Positions 35,093-44,155 of a stretch of 64,000 bases of DNA are shown here, piece by piece. The DNA lies in assembly GCF_012641395.1 (NCBI RefSeq), contig NZ_JABAIH010000002.1:620001-684000 (forward strand), in the 5' to 3' direction. A program made the position numbers and the translations under genes. Within the stretch, counting starts at the first letter, position 1. Every line of letters begins with the position of its first letter. The notes under the pieces are model-generated. The model ran no database searches and was not told where the DNA came from. It saw only the letters and a program-made list of their open reading frames with translations. The DNA comes from Rhizobium sp. P32RR-XVIII (GTDB taxonomy: Bacteria > Pseudomonadota > Alphaproteobacteria > Rhizobiales > Rhizobiaceae).

Positions 35093-35329
35093 TGGTATGC
35101 TCCGATTATCACAGGAAGTATGGGGCGGGGGGGCGGCAATGCCCTTTGAATTGTGCAGGCGCTATATGACTGGCATTTATGTCGGGGGTATTACGCTGAT
35201 GTCACCGATGGGTGACCGCGCCTGCGTCCGCACGGTTCTTGCCGCGCAGACGGGCGAGGGACATACTCGGGGCGTCTGATCCGGCACTCTTTTGACCGCC
35301 GGCGGGATGAACGCGAGGAGGAAAAGCCG

Positions 35330-35662
35330 ATGCCTTTATACCTGACCCGGTTCAGTTATACGCCAGCGACATGGGCGAAGCTCATGAAGAACCCCGAGGA
35401 CCGCCGAGTGGCAGCCAAGCAATATATCGAGGCTGTCGGCGGAAAGTTGCACGGTCTCTGGTATGCCCTTGGCGACCACGACGGATACAACTTGTGGGAA
35501 GCTCCGGACAACGTCTCGATGGCAGCCACGGCGATCGCCATCAGCGCGGGCGGAGCGGTGAGCTCCTTCCAGACGACTACCTTGCTGACCGTTGAAGAGA
35601 CGCTCGCCGCCATGCAAAAGGCATCGTCGATCGCGTACCGGCCGCCGGGAGATAAAGGCTAG
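35330..35662 (+). CDS. GYD domain protein
   Basis: A 110-residue protein with the GYD signature GDHDGYNLWEAPD near residues 47-59 and a helical C-terminal part. GYD-domain proteins form small dimeric alpha/beta barrels; the function is unknown, and similarity to antibiotic-biosynthesis monooxygenase folds has been noted. AGGAGGAAAAG lies before the ATG. It is convergent with the following FAD oxidase. Confidence 0.85.
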   Translation: MPLYLTRFSYTPATWAKLMKNPEDRRVAAKQYIEAVGGKLHGLWYALGDHDGYNLWEAPDNVSMAATAIAISAGGAVSSFQTTTLLTVEETLAAMQKASSIAYRPPGDKG

Positions 35663-35684
35663 AACGCTCAGCCCGGCCGAGAGT

Positions 35685-36929
35685 TCATCGAGGACTTGCT
35701 TCGAGCGAAGCGAGAACCTCTTCCGCCGCCCTGATGCCGCTGTGATAGGCTCCATGAGCCGTCGAAAAGTCAGCGGGGTTAGTCGCTTCCCCCGCGAAGA
35801 AGACGCGGTTGTCGAATGGGCGGCCAAGGACTAGACGAGACTCCGCATATCCGGGCAAGGCATGGCTATAGCCGCCTCCGATGGACGGCGTGCCTGACCA
35901 GGAGGAGGAGGCGAGGGGGCGAAGCAATGGCCGGACCGACGAACCGAAAAGCGTGGCAAGCTCATCCACGGCCTGCGCGAAGGCGGCATCCGACCCGCCC
36001 GCCGCCGCAGCTCTTGCGCCTGCACCGCCGAGGAAGCACTCGATCACGGGTCTGCCCAACGGACGGATGTAATAGGTGCCGGTTTCCGGATTGCGGGAAT
36101 TGCCGATAACGTGGCTTTCCGGCTCGAAGGGGCTGTCTCCGACGATCTCTAGGAACAGCTTTTCATTGTTGCCGAGGGGCAGGCGGCATGCTGCCTCGCA
36201 CCAGGGGTCGAGTTCCGGCGGCAGAGTGATCGAGCTTCCCGCGAGCACGTTGGTTGAGACCGTCAGGATGACAGCGCGTGGGCGAAGCGTGCCTTTCGGC
36301 GTATGAACGTCGATGCGGCGTCCGGTCAGGCTCAGCCGTTCAACGGAGGTGCCGGGATGCACCCGGATTCCAGTCGGCATGGCAGAAGCGATCAGCGTGC
36401 CGTAGCCGTCCGGAAGGCGCCAGTTGTTGTTCGTGGAGGCGCGGCTGTAGGCGGCGTAGTCCGTCGCCGAGATGCGTTCCAGTTCGTCGCCGCTGATATA
36501 TCCGCTCAAGGCCTGAAGATAGGCAGACCAGGGACTGCCGGGATCAAGCGCATCCGATGCCCGGTCGCTTGCGGGCGGCGCCGTGACGATCCGATCCGTC
36601 CAGCGGCTGAAGGCGGTCCAGGCCGCCTCCTGGTCTTCCTGTGAGAAGCCGAGATCGCGGAACTGCTGGCCCCAGGCCGTCGGACCGCGATGCACCGCGA
36701 AACCTGTGTCTTCTGCGATGCGGGTCCAGGGATTACGATCGGCCGAATGGAGGTAGCCGCAGCCAAGATCGACGGGACCGGCGGGCGTCTGCACGGTCCA
36801 TGCACGGCCGCCGATCCTGGGGAGCGCTTCCAGGACGGAAATGGACACGCCACACCCCGCGAGGCGGCGGGCGGCCCCGATGCCTGCAGCGCCCGCCCCG
36901 ACGATCACGATATCTGCTTCAGAGTTCAT
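35685..36929 (-). CDS. FAD-dependent amine oxidase-type oxidoreductase
   Basis: A 414-residue flavoprotein of the monoamine oxidase/amino-oxidase family. It begins IVIVGAGAAGIGAARRL (6-22, Rossmann motif), EALPRIGGRAWT completes the FAD motif, and the C-terminal FAD site reads FAGEATNPADFSTAHGAYHSG. ATG 36929 places the Rossmann motif at the usual distance; the upstream 35 residues are basic and atypical. Substrates in the family are amines, polyamines or amino acids. It seems monocistronic. Confidence 0.9.
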   Translation of the reverse strand: MNSEADIVIVGAGAAGIGAARRLAGCGVSISVLEALPRIGGRAWTVQTPAGPVDLGCGYLHSADRNPWTRIAEDTGFAVHRGPTAWGQQFRDLGFSQEDQEAAWTAFSRWTDRIVTAPPASDRASDALDPGSPWSAYLQALSGYISGDELERISATDYAAYSRASTNNNWRLPDGYGTLIASAMPTGIRVHPGTSVERLSLTGRRIDVHTPKGTLRPRAVILTVSTNVLAGSSITLPPELDPWCEAACRLPLGNNEKLFLEIVGDSPFEPESHVIGNSRNPETGTYYIRPLGRPVIECFLGGAGARAAAAGGSDAAFAQAVDELATLFGSSVRPLLRPLASSSWSGTPSIGGGYSHALPGYAESRLVLGRPFDNRVFFAGEATNPADFSTAHGAYHSGIRAAEEVLASLEASPR

Positions 36930-37079
36930 TCTATCTTTTGCGCCTATTGATCGCCGGAGAGTAGCCGGTCGCGGAGGCAAGAGCCGGCAAGACGTCGAGA
37001 TAGGCATTTGCGCCGGAGTGCGATCCATCGTCAAGTCGCTGGCGCCGCCGCGGTGGACGGAGGGCGCAGGTCGCTCCTG

Positions 37080-37331
37080 TCACAACAGAGGGCTTGGCCG
37101 TCCTTCCCGCTCGCTGTCGTTAAATTCATGCGCAATATCTTCTGCATCTTCCCTGGAGAGCCGGACGAGGTCTCTGCCGTTCGAGGCTGCGGGCAAGCCC
37201 GTCATCAAGTCGGTGACCCTCCATGTTCCACCGGCTTCCGCCTCCGCATGGTAACGGTTCTTGCGGTCTTCGGGAGACCCAGTGAGCCTGTCTCCCGTTA
37301 GTTCTCCTGGCTTTAAGGGGTCAGGAAACAT
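37080..37331 (-). CDS. Small hypothetical protein
   Basis: An 83-residue hydrophilic protein. Residues 35-75 (GTWRVTDLMTGLPAASNGRDLVRLSREDAEDIAHEFN) look like a conserved compact domain with a WRV strand and a helix at the end. Its ATG lies inside the 3' end of the small membrane protein gene (11-base overlap), as in coupled translation, which supports both genes. No motif of known function. Confidence 0.55.
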   Translation of the reverse strand: MFPDPLKPGELTGDRLTGSPEDRKNRYHAEAEAGGTWRVTDLMTGLPAASNGRDLVRLSREDAEDIAHEFNDSEREGRPSPLL

Positions 37332-37482
37332 AGAAGATCAATCCGACCACGGCTACACCTGCCACGCCCGTGACGAGCCACCAGAAGATCGATCTCGCAC
37401 GTGGGTTGGTTCGAACCTGCGTCGCGACATCCGGCTGCGGTGGTGGTGCGCTATCCTGTCGTGTGTCGAGATATTTTGTCAT
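37321..37482 (-). CDS. 53-residue single-span membrane protein
   Basis: MTKYLDTRQDSAPPPQPDVATQ-type hydrophilic head, then a basic stretch (VRTNPRARS) and one membrane span (about 32-52, IFWWLVTGVAGVAVVGLIFY). AGGA lies about eight bases before the ATG. The gene is shorter than usual annotation cutoffs. It overlaps the next gene by 11 bases. Topology is N-in. Function unknown. Confidence 0.65.
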   Translation of the reverse strand: MTKYLDTRQDSAPPPQPDVATQVRTNPRARSIFWWLVTGVAGVAVVGLIFYVS

Positions 37483-37717
37483 GGTCGCATCCTGGCTGCC
37501 GGGTAAAGCGTCCCCGCGAGGACGCTCCGTCCGTGGTTAGCAAAGCCCGCGCCGGAGGCCGAGAATATCCCCGTGGCGCCTTGCCGACGCGTGGTGGCCT
37601 CCTAACTGCCGTTAGACATGGTCTACGCCACACGACCACTGCGGAACGAGCCGAAGGGTTATCCGGTTCCGGTCCGGTAGCGTACGGTCGGGCGCGCGCC
37701 TCGTGAGGGGAAACGAC

Positions 37718-38071
37718 ATGAAAATGGAACCCACGATGAAACGGGCGACCGTTGCGATCGCCTTTTCCATGACCACTGGACTTGCATCGGCCGGCGACCC
37801 TGTCGTGGGAGACTGGAAGACGGAAGTCGGAACGACCGCCACCATAAGCCGCTGCGGCCAGGTCTATTGCATTAGGATGAAAACGGGCAATCACGCTGGA
37901 AAACAGATCGGTTCCTTCTCCAGAACGGATGAAGGTTACCACGGCGAAATTACCGAGCCTGACAGCAGGAAGACATTCACAGGCAGCCTCAGTGTCTCCG
38001 GCGATATCATGAAGATGAGCGGTTGCACGATGAAAGTGGTGTGTCTCACGCAAACCTGGCAACGCCTGTAG
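37718..38071 (+). CDS. Exported DUF2147 protein
   Basis: A 117-residue protein with a signal peptide (about 1-27, MKRATVAIAFSMTTGLASA at the core). The mature part fits DUF2147: GDPVVGDWKTEVGTTATISRCG, CIRMKTGNHAGKQIG, TGSLSVSGDIMKMSGC, with four cysteines (two pairs: RCGQVYC and SGCTMKVVC). DUF2147 proteins are small periplasmic beta-barrels of unknown role. ATG 37718 has GAGGGG at good spacing. A short CTGACG/CGTCAG hairpin follows the stop. Confidence 0.82.
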   Translation: MKMEPTMKRATVAIAFSMTTGLASAGDPVVGDWKTEVGTTATISRCGQVYCIRMKTGNHAGKQIGSFSRTDEGYHGEITEPDSRKTFTGSLSVSGDIMKMSGCTMKVVCLTQTWQRL

Positions 38072-38126
38072 CGGGTCTGACGTAACGTCAGGTTCGATCC
38101 GGCGGTGGTCGCCTTCAGCGATGCGA

Positions 38127-38873
38127 TCAGCCGCTTCGACTAACCGGATCTTCTACTCTGATCGGAATGCCGACGAGGCGCTCATATTCCGCCTCGGGCA
38201 CGCCGTAGCAGCCACCGGCGACTTCTTCGAGCTTCTGTCTGTCGAGAACACGAATATTGCCACGCGTCGCTCTGATTGCATGGATGCCTTCGAGGATATG
38301 CAATTCATTTGTGACGCCAGACCGCCGGACACCGAGCATGATTGAAAGGAATTCGTGCGTCAGCGGAAGGTCATCGCCGTCCAGACGGTCATGACACATC
38401 AGCAACCATCGAGCGAGACGCACATGCATGCTGTACCGGGCGTTTGCAAGAGCTGAATGCGCAAGCTGCAGCTCAGCCGATTGCACGTATCGCAGCAGCA
38501 AATCTCTGGTCAGCGTGTGGCCTTCGACAACGGTCATGAAATGCTCGACCGGTACTGTTATTCCGCTCCCGGCGACTTGCATGAACGTTCTATGCGGGGT
38601 GCGATCGGTCTTCAACATCAGATGGTAGCCGCCAAGGCCCTCGCGTCCCAAATGCCCGACCTCGACGGCTTCCTTGTCGGAATTGATGGCGACCATCGAA
38701 GCAACACCGTTCTCAATGAAGCAGACATGTGGGACGGGCTTGTTGGATTCGACGATAACTTGCCTGATTCCAAGATCGATCCGGGCCATTTCCTGGCTGA
38801 GCAGGTCGAAGGCTTCCGGCGCTAGTGCCTTCAGCAGTCGGTTCGCAACACTCGCTTGTGTAAAGGACGACAT
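38127..38873 (-). CDS. Crp/Fnr-family transcriptional regulator
   Basis: A 248-residue regulator: an N-terminal cyclic-nucleotide-binding-like beta barrel (PVPHVCFIENGVASMVAIN, VEVGHLGREGLGG) and a C-terminal winged helix (LARWLLMCHDRLDG, LTHEFLSIMLGVRRSGVTNELHILEG). It lacks the FNR cysteine cluster and the cAMP phosphate-binding motif RAAS is not seen, so the signal is unknown. This subclass (short, LGVRRSGV recognition helix) is expanded in rhizobia. GTG 38882 or ATG 38873 may start it. Confidence 0.88.
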   Translation of the reverse strand: MSSFTQASVANRLLKALAPEAFDLLSQEMARIDLGIRQVIVESNKPVPHVCFIENGVASMVAINSDKEAVEVGHLGREGLGGYHLMLKTDRTPHRTFMQVAGSGITVPVEHFMTVVEGHTLTRDLLLRYVQSAELQLAHSALANARYSMHVRLARWLLMCHDRLDGDDLPLTHEFLSIMLGVRRSGVTNELHILEGIHAIRATRGNIRVLDRQKLEEVAGGCYGVPEAEYERLVGIPIRVEDPVSRSG

Positions 38874-39404
38874 GGAGGTCACTCATGTCGGGTTGCAGCC
38901 CGGTCTCATACCGACCGACGTTAGGGTCAGGTCGTTGCTCGTTTATGCGTCAAAGCATGACGCCGCGCTAGAACCGCAGAGCCTTCTGTGCGGTTCTGAC
39001 ATTTCTCCGGCAGTTGCACCGGAGAGCGTCAGAAAACGTGCTAGATGACGGCTTGGGGAACTTAGTCTTACGGGAATCGATCGAACAAGCATGCCTGTCC
39101 CGTCCCTCCCGCTCAGCGCCCTTCTCTGGTGCGGAGCCGCCTCCGCACAACTCACCTGTCGTCTAGACAGCCGCACACGCCTGATGTTCATCCGCGGACG
39201 ATGAATAATCATGCGCTCTTTTGCTGCGAGAGAAAAGTTCTATCGGATGAGGCTGCCAAATAACTTCAATCCAGGAGCTGGCGTGGGATTTTCCCGATCC
39301 CGGCCATCCGACCAGGAGCCTCGCTGAGGGAATTGGACCCGATCACGAAAGCCGTTGGACGGTGGCCGTCTCCGAGGCGAAAGGGAATACTCCCACTTGC
39401 AATT
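38874..39404. other. Intergenic region carrying a mosaic repeat
   Basis: No credible gene. The left part holds the three-palindrome element at 38947-39032. The rest shows no recognisable structure; it should hold the promoter of the Crp-like gene. Confidence 0.6.
38947..39032. repeat. RIME-like intergenic mosaic element (three palindromes)
   Basis: Three adjacent palindromes: GCGTCA-AAGCA-TGACGC (38947-38963); AGAACCGCA with TGCGGTTCT (38970-38998); and CTGAC...CTCCGG...CCGGAG...GTCAG (38996-39032). Size and palindromic build fit the Rhizobium-specific intergenic mosaic elements (RIME, about 100 bp with two large palindromes). The exact RIME sequence was not compared, so the name is provisional. 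Confidence 0.5.
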
Positions 39405-42038
39405 TCACACGGTCGCCATCGCGCTAGGCGGCTCAGCGGGAGCTGTCTTCTCCTGCGTCGTAGGCAAGGTGAACTGAAATACCGCGCCGCGAGGCTCATT
39501 CGCGCTAGCCCACAAGCGCCCCCCATGCGCCTCGACGATCAGCCGGCAGATCGCTAGGCCCATTCCGAGACCATCCGCCTTTGTGGTGTAGAACGGCTCA
39601 AACAGTTGCTCCGCACTTTGAGTGTCGAGCCCGGTACCTGCGTCCTTCACGGCGACCAGCACGGCGCCGGAGGCCTCGGACCGAGCGATCATCAGCAGTT
39701 CGCGCGGCCGGTCCGTCACCTCGCTCATCGCCTCGATGCCGTTCATCATCAGGTTGAGGATCACCTGCTGCAACTGTACCCGGTCGCCCGCCACCGGCGG
39801 CAGGTCCGGCGCCAGCTCGGTTCTCAGCAGGATCCGGTGGCGGCGCAATTCGCCTTGGACAAGAGTGGCTGTGTCCTGGATGAGCTTGTTCAGGTCCAAG
39901 GGTGCCGCGACAACGGCTGTCTTCTTGAGCAGGGCGCGCACTCCCCCGATCACGTCGGCGGCGCGGTGACCGTCCCGTACGATGCGCCCGAGCGTCGCCC
40001 GCGCCTCGTCGATATCGGGAGGGCGGCCGGCGAGCCAGCGCAGGGCCGCGTTGGCGTTGGTGACGATGGCGCCCAGCGGCTGGTTGACCTCGTGCGCGAT
40101 GGAGGAGGTGAGGGCGCCCATCGTCGTCACTCGGGCGACGTGCGCGAGCTCGGTCTGCGCCTTCTGCAACGCCTCCTCGGCCCGCTTGCGCTCGGTTATA
40201 TCCATCACAGTGCCGATGTATTCGACGACCGCTCCGGCGTCATCGAACACCGGGTGCGCCATTGAGTACAGGTGCTTGACCGTTCCATCGAGCAGGACGA
40301 TCCTGTACTCGATTGCATACTCGGCTTTCTCGCGGATCGACGTTGTAATGCGTTCGAGAGCGCGGTCGCGATCGTCCGGATGCCAGAAGCGAGAGATGTC
40401 ATCCAGGCCAAGCCCAGGATTGAGTTGTGGATCCAATCTATAGATCCGGAACATCTCCTCGGACCAATGAAGTACTTGCGTGGCCGGGTTGTAGGCAAAG
40501 CTACCGGTGTGGGTCAGGCGCTGCGCCTCCGTGAGATAATGCTCCTTGCGGCGCAGAGCGTCCTCGGCCCGCTTGCGGTCTTCAATGTCGGTGAGGACGC
40601 CATACCACTTGAGGATGGCTCCGCGCTCATCCTTCAGCGGGACGGCGCGATCCAGGAACCAGCGATAGGCTCTGTCTGCCGCGCGTCGGTACCGCGACTC
40701 GCTTTCATACGGTTCGCCCGCCGCCGCGCACGCCTGCCACTTCTTCAAATTGCGTTCCAGGTCGCTTGGATGAGTCGCGCTCTGCCAGCCAAATCCGGCC
40801 GTGTTTTCCTCGGACAAGCCTGAGTATTCGCGCCACCTTCGGCTGGCAAATGCTGCAAAAGGCCCGGAGGGCGACGGCAAAGCGATGTACGCCATGACCG
40901 GCAGGTTTTCGATGAGATCGCGCAGCTCTTGCTCACTCCGCCGCGCAGCCTCCTCGGCTAGCTTGCGCTCGCTAATATCCTCGCATGCGACCAGAGTTAC
41001 CGGCCGGTTTCCCATCAGCATGGACCGGGCCGTCTCGCGCGCCCAGATCACCGTGCCGTCCTTGCGCACCTTGCGAGCCTCCCAGCTTATCGACCGGCCG
41101 GGTTGGGCGAAGGCGCGCGCCAAATGCCCCCGCGCGGCCTCGCGGTCAGGCTCATGAAACACATCCAGCGCCCGGCTCCCGACCAACTCGTCAACCGAGT
41201 AACCGAGTTGCTCGGCGCCGAAGGAATTCACCGAGGGCATGGTCCCCGCTGCATCCACCATGAAGTACACAGTCGGATTGTTCTCGAACGCCGCCTTCCA
41301 TTGCTCCTCGCTTTCGCGCAGCGCCTCTTCCGCGCGCTTGCGCTCTGTAATGTCGTTATTGGTCTCCAGGATCGTGGTGGCATTGCCGAGAGCGTCCAGT
41401 TGTACGGACCACCGGCTGGCTACGACGGCCTGCGTTCCGTCTTTCTTCGTATGGACGAGTTCGCCTTCCCAGCGGCCGGTGCGGAGCAAAGCTACCGTGA
41501 TCTCTTCGAGCGGCGCCGGGAAGACGGTCTGCATGAGCTGGTGAGTGACCTTGCCAACAGCCTCCTCCTTTTTCCATCCGTACAGCTCCTCGGCGCCCCT
41601 GTTCCAATAGGTGATGACGTCATTCATGTCGCGCACGAAGATTGTGTCGTGACTGAGATCGAGGAGACCGGCCTGTTCGCTGAGCACTCTTTCTCGCGAT
41701 TGGCCTTGCACCGCGAAGAAGGCGGTAATGCCAATCGCTGCAAGGCTGATGAAGCGGTTCGCCAAGGCGGCGGATGGCGATCCGCCGTGCTGGACCAAGA
41801 AATAGCTCAGCAGCACAAGTGCCATGCACCCCAAAGACACGAAGGTGACATCACGCCTCCGAAGAAACTTGGCAGATAGCAGCACAACGCCCACGTAGAG
41901 CATGGCGACGAGGATTTCCGGGTGGGTGAAGGTGTCAAGAATGAAGATGACGATAGCGATCCCAGCTGTAACGACTGGAAGAACACGCCGATCCATCGCC
42001 GGCGAGCTGTCAAGCACCTGGTTCTGCCTAAGCTGCAT
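39405..42038 (-). CDS. Membrane sensor histidine kinase with multiple PAS domains
   Basis: An 877-residue kinase. Two or three short membrane spans in the first 120 residues (VLPVVTAGIAIVIFILDTF, ILVAMLYVGVVLLSA, FVSLGCMALVLLSYFLV), then four PAS/PAC units that end with repeated DITERKRAEEAL, DISERKLAEEA, DIEDRKRAEDAL and DITERKRAEEAL, and a FixL/DctB-like kinase core: SSIAHEVNQPLGAIVTNA (phospho-His), LNLMMNGIEAM (N box), DAGTGLD (G1), GLGMGLAICRLIVEAHGG (G2). No response regulator lies next to it. ATG 42038 is chosen over 42065. Signal unknown. Confidence 0.92.
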   Translation of the reverse strand: MQLRQNQVLDSSPAMDRRVLPVVTAGIAIVIFILDTFTHPEILVAMLYVGVVLLSAKFLRRRDVTFVSLGCMALVLLSYFLVQHGGSPSAALANRFISLAAIGITAFFAVQGQSRERVLSEQAGLLDLSHDTIFVRDMNDVITYWNRGAEELYGWKKEEAVGKVTHQLMQTVFPAPLEEITVALLRTGRWEGELVHTKKDGTQAVVASRWSVQLDALGNATTILETNNDITERKRAEEALRESEEQWKAAFENNPTVYFMVDAAGTMPSVNSFGAEQLGYSVDELVGSRALDVFHEPDREAARGHLARAFAQPGRSISWEARKVRKDGTVIWARETARSMLMGNRPVTLVACEDISERKLAEEAARRSEQELRDLIENLPVMAYIALPSPSGPFAAFASRRWREYSGLSEENTAGFGWQSATHPSDLERNLKKWQACAAAGEPYESESRYRRAADRAYRWFLDRAVPLKDERGAILKWYGVLTDIEDRKRAEDALRRKEHYLTEAQRLTHTGSFAYNPATQVLHWSEEMFRIYRLDPQLNPGLGLDDISRFWHPDDRDRALERITTSIREKAEYAIEYRIVLLDGTVKHLYSMAHPVFDDAGAVVEYIGTVMDITERKRAEEALQKAQTELAHVARVTTMGALTSSIAHEVNQPLGAIVTNANAALRWLAGRPPDIDEARATLGRIVRDGHRAADVIGGVRALLKKTAVVAAPLDLNKLIQDTATLVQGELRRHRILLRTELAPDLPPVAGDRVQLQQVILNLMMNGIEAMSEVTDRPRELLMIARSEASGAVLVAVKDAGTGLDTQSAEQLFEPFYTTKADGLGMGLAICRLIVEAHGGRLWASANEPRGAVFQFTLPTTQEKTAPAEPPSAMATV

Positions 42039-42214
42039 GTCGCGCCTCGCTAGAGGACATGCCACGGTCCTAGCGCGCTGGCGCCCGGAGCCTCCCCTCC
42101 CTAGTCTAGCAAGATGGCGCTTGCAGTTCTAGTGCGCTCAAGCGCGGCTGCCGCAGTGCTTGTCGAAGCTTCAATGCTGCAACCGCAGCCAGCAACAAAA
42201 GCTTCGGTCACCGG

Positions 42215-42646
42215 TCAAAACCAGACATCGGCGACCGTGCGTCCATCCGGCGGCAGATCGTCGAAACTGTGGAGGCCATCAAAACGCTGGAGTGGGATAT
42301 CGGCCACATCGTCCGGATCAGCGAGACGAAGATTGACGGCCATTCTGGTGCGCCCGTCCTTTCCTGGCTTCAGGCTCCGCCAGCTGACAAGGTTGCCGCA
42401 GAGTTTGCAGAAGTTGAAGGAGAGCGAGCGGGACCCGCAGACATAGGATGTCAGAGTGCTTCCCGGATCGTGCACGTGGATGCCGTCACCATCATAGCCG
42501 TAGGCCCAGAGCACTCCATAGCGACGGCATACCGTGCAGTTGCAGATCGTCGCATCGGGGATGTTTCCCCGAAACTCCCAACGAACAGCCCCGCAATGAC
42601 AGCCGCCCTGCGTAATCTTGGGTGCGATTTGTGCTGGTTCTATCAT
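42215..42646 (-). CDS. GFA/CENP-V zinc-binding domain protein
   Basis: A 143-residue protein of the glutathione-dependent formaldehyde-activating (GFA) family. Zinc cysteines: GGCHCGAVRWEF, CNCTVCRRYGVL and FCKLCGN. Family members bind glutathione or act on S-hydroxymethylglutathione only in a few cases; most have no proven activity. An earlier GTG (42658) gives four extra residues. It stands alone. Confidence 0.88.
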   Translation of the reverse strand: MIEPAQIAPKITQGGCHCGAVRWEFRGNIPDATICNCTVCRRYGVLWAYGYDGDGIHVHDPGSTLTSYVCGSRSLSFNFCKLCGNLVSWRSLKPGKDGRTRMAVNLRLADPDDVADIPLQRFDGLHSFDDLPPDGRTVADVWF

Positions 42647-42797
42647 GGCAATCCCCACTCCGATCGCGAAAATGTAGGGCGAAGGGGCGGCAATGAACAG
42701 TGCTCGCGCAAGGAGGGCCTTCAGGGCCTGCCTTGAGCGTCGTGAACAGGAGTCTTCCCTCTAGCAAGCTAGGCGAGAAAGCCTTTGACGAACGTGC

Positions 42798-43007
42798 TCA
42801 AGCCGCAACGCGGGTGAAGCGTTCCCGTATATGGTCAATATAGTGCGTCCCCGGCGAGGTCGCGGAAACCATCGCTTCCACCTCCTCTTCTGGGACGCCG
42901 GTGAAAAGACGTTCCTGACCATTCTTGAAGCGGATACGAAGTTGTCCGTCTTCCCGACTATAGTAGACCGACTTGATGATGCGTGACGTAACCGAAAGCT
43001 CTTTCAT
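42798..43007 (-). CDS. KTSC domain protein
   Basis: A 69-residue protein with the KTSC pattern: SVTSRIIKSVYYSREDGQLRIRFKNGQERLFTGVP, then a helix and HYIDHIRERF near the end. KTSC domains occur alone or with lysyl-tRNA synthetases and phage proteins and may bind nucleic acid. ATG 43007 follows AAGGGG; the nine codons upstream are rejected. Confidence 0.8.
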   Translation of the reverse strand: MKELSVTSRIIKSVYYSREDGQLRIRFKNGQERLFTGVPEEEVEAMVSATSPGTHYIDHIRERFTRVAA

Positions 43008-43175
43008 CGCTAGCCCCTTGCTATCTGGCAGCATTGATTAGCGGCGAAGCGGAAAAATCGGGTGAATTAAGGTGATGAATGTCTGACTAACGCGTATCGC
43101 TACCAGTCTGTAATTGACACGCATCCGCAGCCGAACGGTGCCCGCCGTGCTCAACAGCCAAGCGCGGATCGAACG

Positions 43176-44123
43176 CTAGGAATACTCGACGTGCTTAGGA
43201 CGATGCCGATAGAGGTAGTCGGGCGGCAACCCAAGCCGGACACAAGCCTGCGCCGGAGGAGCCGAGGGCAGTGCGATCCTGTCGGCAATGCGCCCGGCCC
43301 ACCGAAGCAAAGCAGCTTCTCCCCGTCGAAGCTCTTGATCGATACCCAGTCCGATACGCTCGCGGACCCAAGCGGGAACGACCGCCACGGCAGCCCTGAC
43401 CATCATTTTCTGCAATGGCCGCATCGGCCTCGGTGCGATTGCAGCCGTCTTCATTATCTCGAGGAATTCGTGAATGATCGGCGACGGTTCCAGGCGGCTT
43501 CTCATGGACGCCAAGAGCTCATCCCATTCCACCGTCGAGCGCGGAGCGGTGACGGCACCGTAAAGATTCGCCGCCTCGCGGCCTTCGGCAAAGAGGCACG
43601 AGACCTCGGCGTCGCTGAGCGGTGAAACGTAACGGCTGTAGGCCTCTGCGAATCCAAAGGTCGCGGTGGCTTGTACCCAGTTGAGAAGTGCTGTGTCGTT
43701 TGCGTTGTAATATTCGCCGGCGGGCGTCGTTCCGGCGACGGTGCCGTGACGACGGACGACGGCTGCGATCATCTTCTCGGCGGTAGTGCGCGGGCCGTAC
43801 ACGGTCACCATCGCCGCCATGCCGGTCCGCTGCAACCGCCGCACCGGCGCCGTACGGAAAGAGCTGTGCTCCCATACGCCCGTGCGGACGGCAGGTTCCG
43901 CCAGTTCCAGAATGACCGCGGCCACCCCGCCGATGAAGAGGCAAAGGGGATTCTTGAAGATGCACCAGGAAAGGGAGTCGGGACCTAGGAGCGCCGGTTC
44001 TCCCGCCGGACTGCGGAAGTCGAAGGTCACACCATTCTCATCCGGGAATAACATGCGCCCCGCATAGGCGTCGAGGCAGCGCTCCATGAGCGGTTGAATG
44101 GGCCGGGAAAGGAAACTCCTCAT
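43176..44123 (-). CDS. MpaB-family (DUF2236) oxygenase-like protein
   Basis: A 315-residue helical protein of the DUF2236/latex-clearing-protein-like MpaB family, which in characterised members are b-type haem oxygenases. The core VWEHSSFRTAPVRRLQRTG followed by VYGPRTTAEKMIAAVVRRHGTV and NDTALLNWVQATATFGFAEAYSRY (with His and Arg positions usual for haem contact) is present. The start MRSFLSRPIQPL (44123) is taken from the family; the frame upstream lacks family residues. Substrate unknown. Confidence 0.82.
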   Translation of the reverse strand: MRSFLSRPIQPLMERCLDAYAGRMLFPDENGVTFDFRSPAGEPALLGPDSLSWCIFKNPLCLFIGGVAAVILELAEPAVRTGVWEHSSFRTAPVRRLQRTGMAAMVTVYGPRTTAEKMIAAVVRRHGTVAGTTPAGEYYNANDTALLNWVQATATFGFAEAYSRYVSPLSDAEVSCLFAEGREAANLYGAVTAPRSTVEWDELLASMRSRLEPSPIIHEFLEIMKTAAIAPRPMRPLQKMMVRAAVAVVPAWVRERIGLGIDQELRRGEAALLRWAGRIADRIALPSAPPAQACVRLGLPPDYLYRHRPKHVEYS

Positions 44124-44155
44124 TAGTAGCCCTCGGATCGTCTCAGTTTCTGAGA

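Noticed and set aside
42114..42736. Plus-strand frames across the GFA gene
   Set aside because: They run opposite a cysteine-motif GFA gene and lack any family feature.
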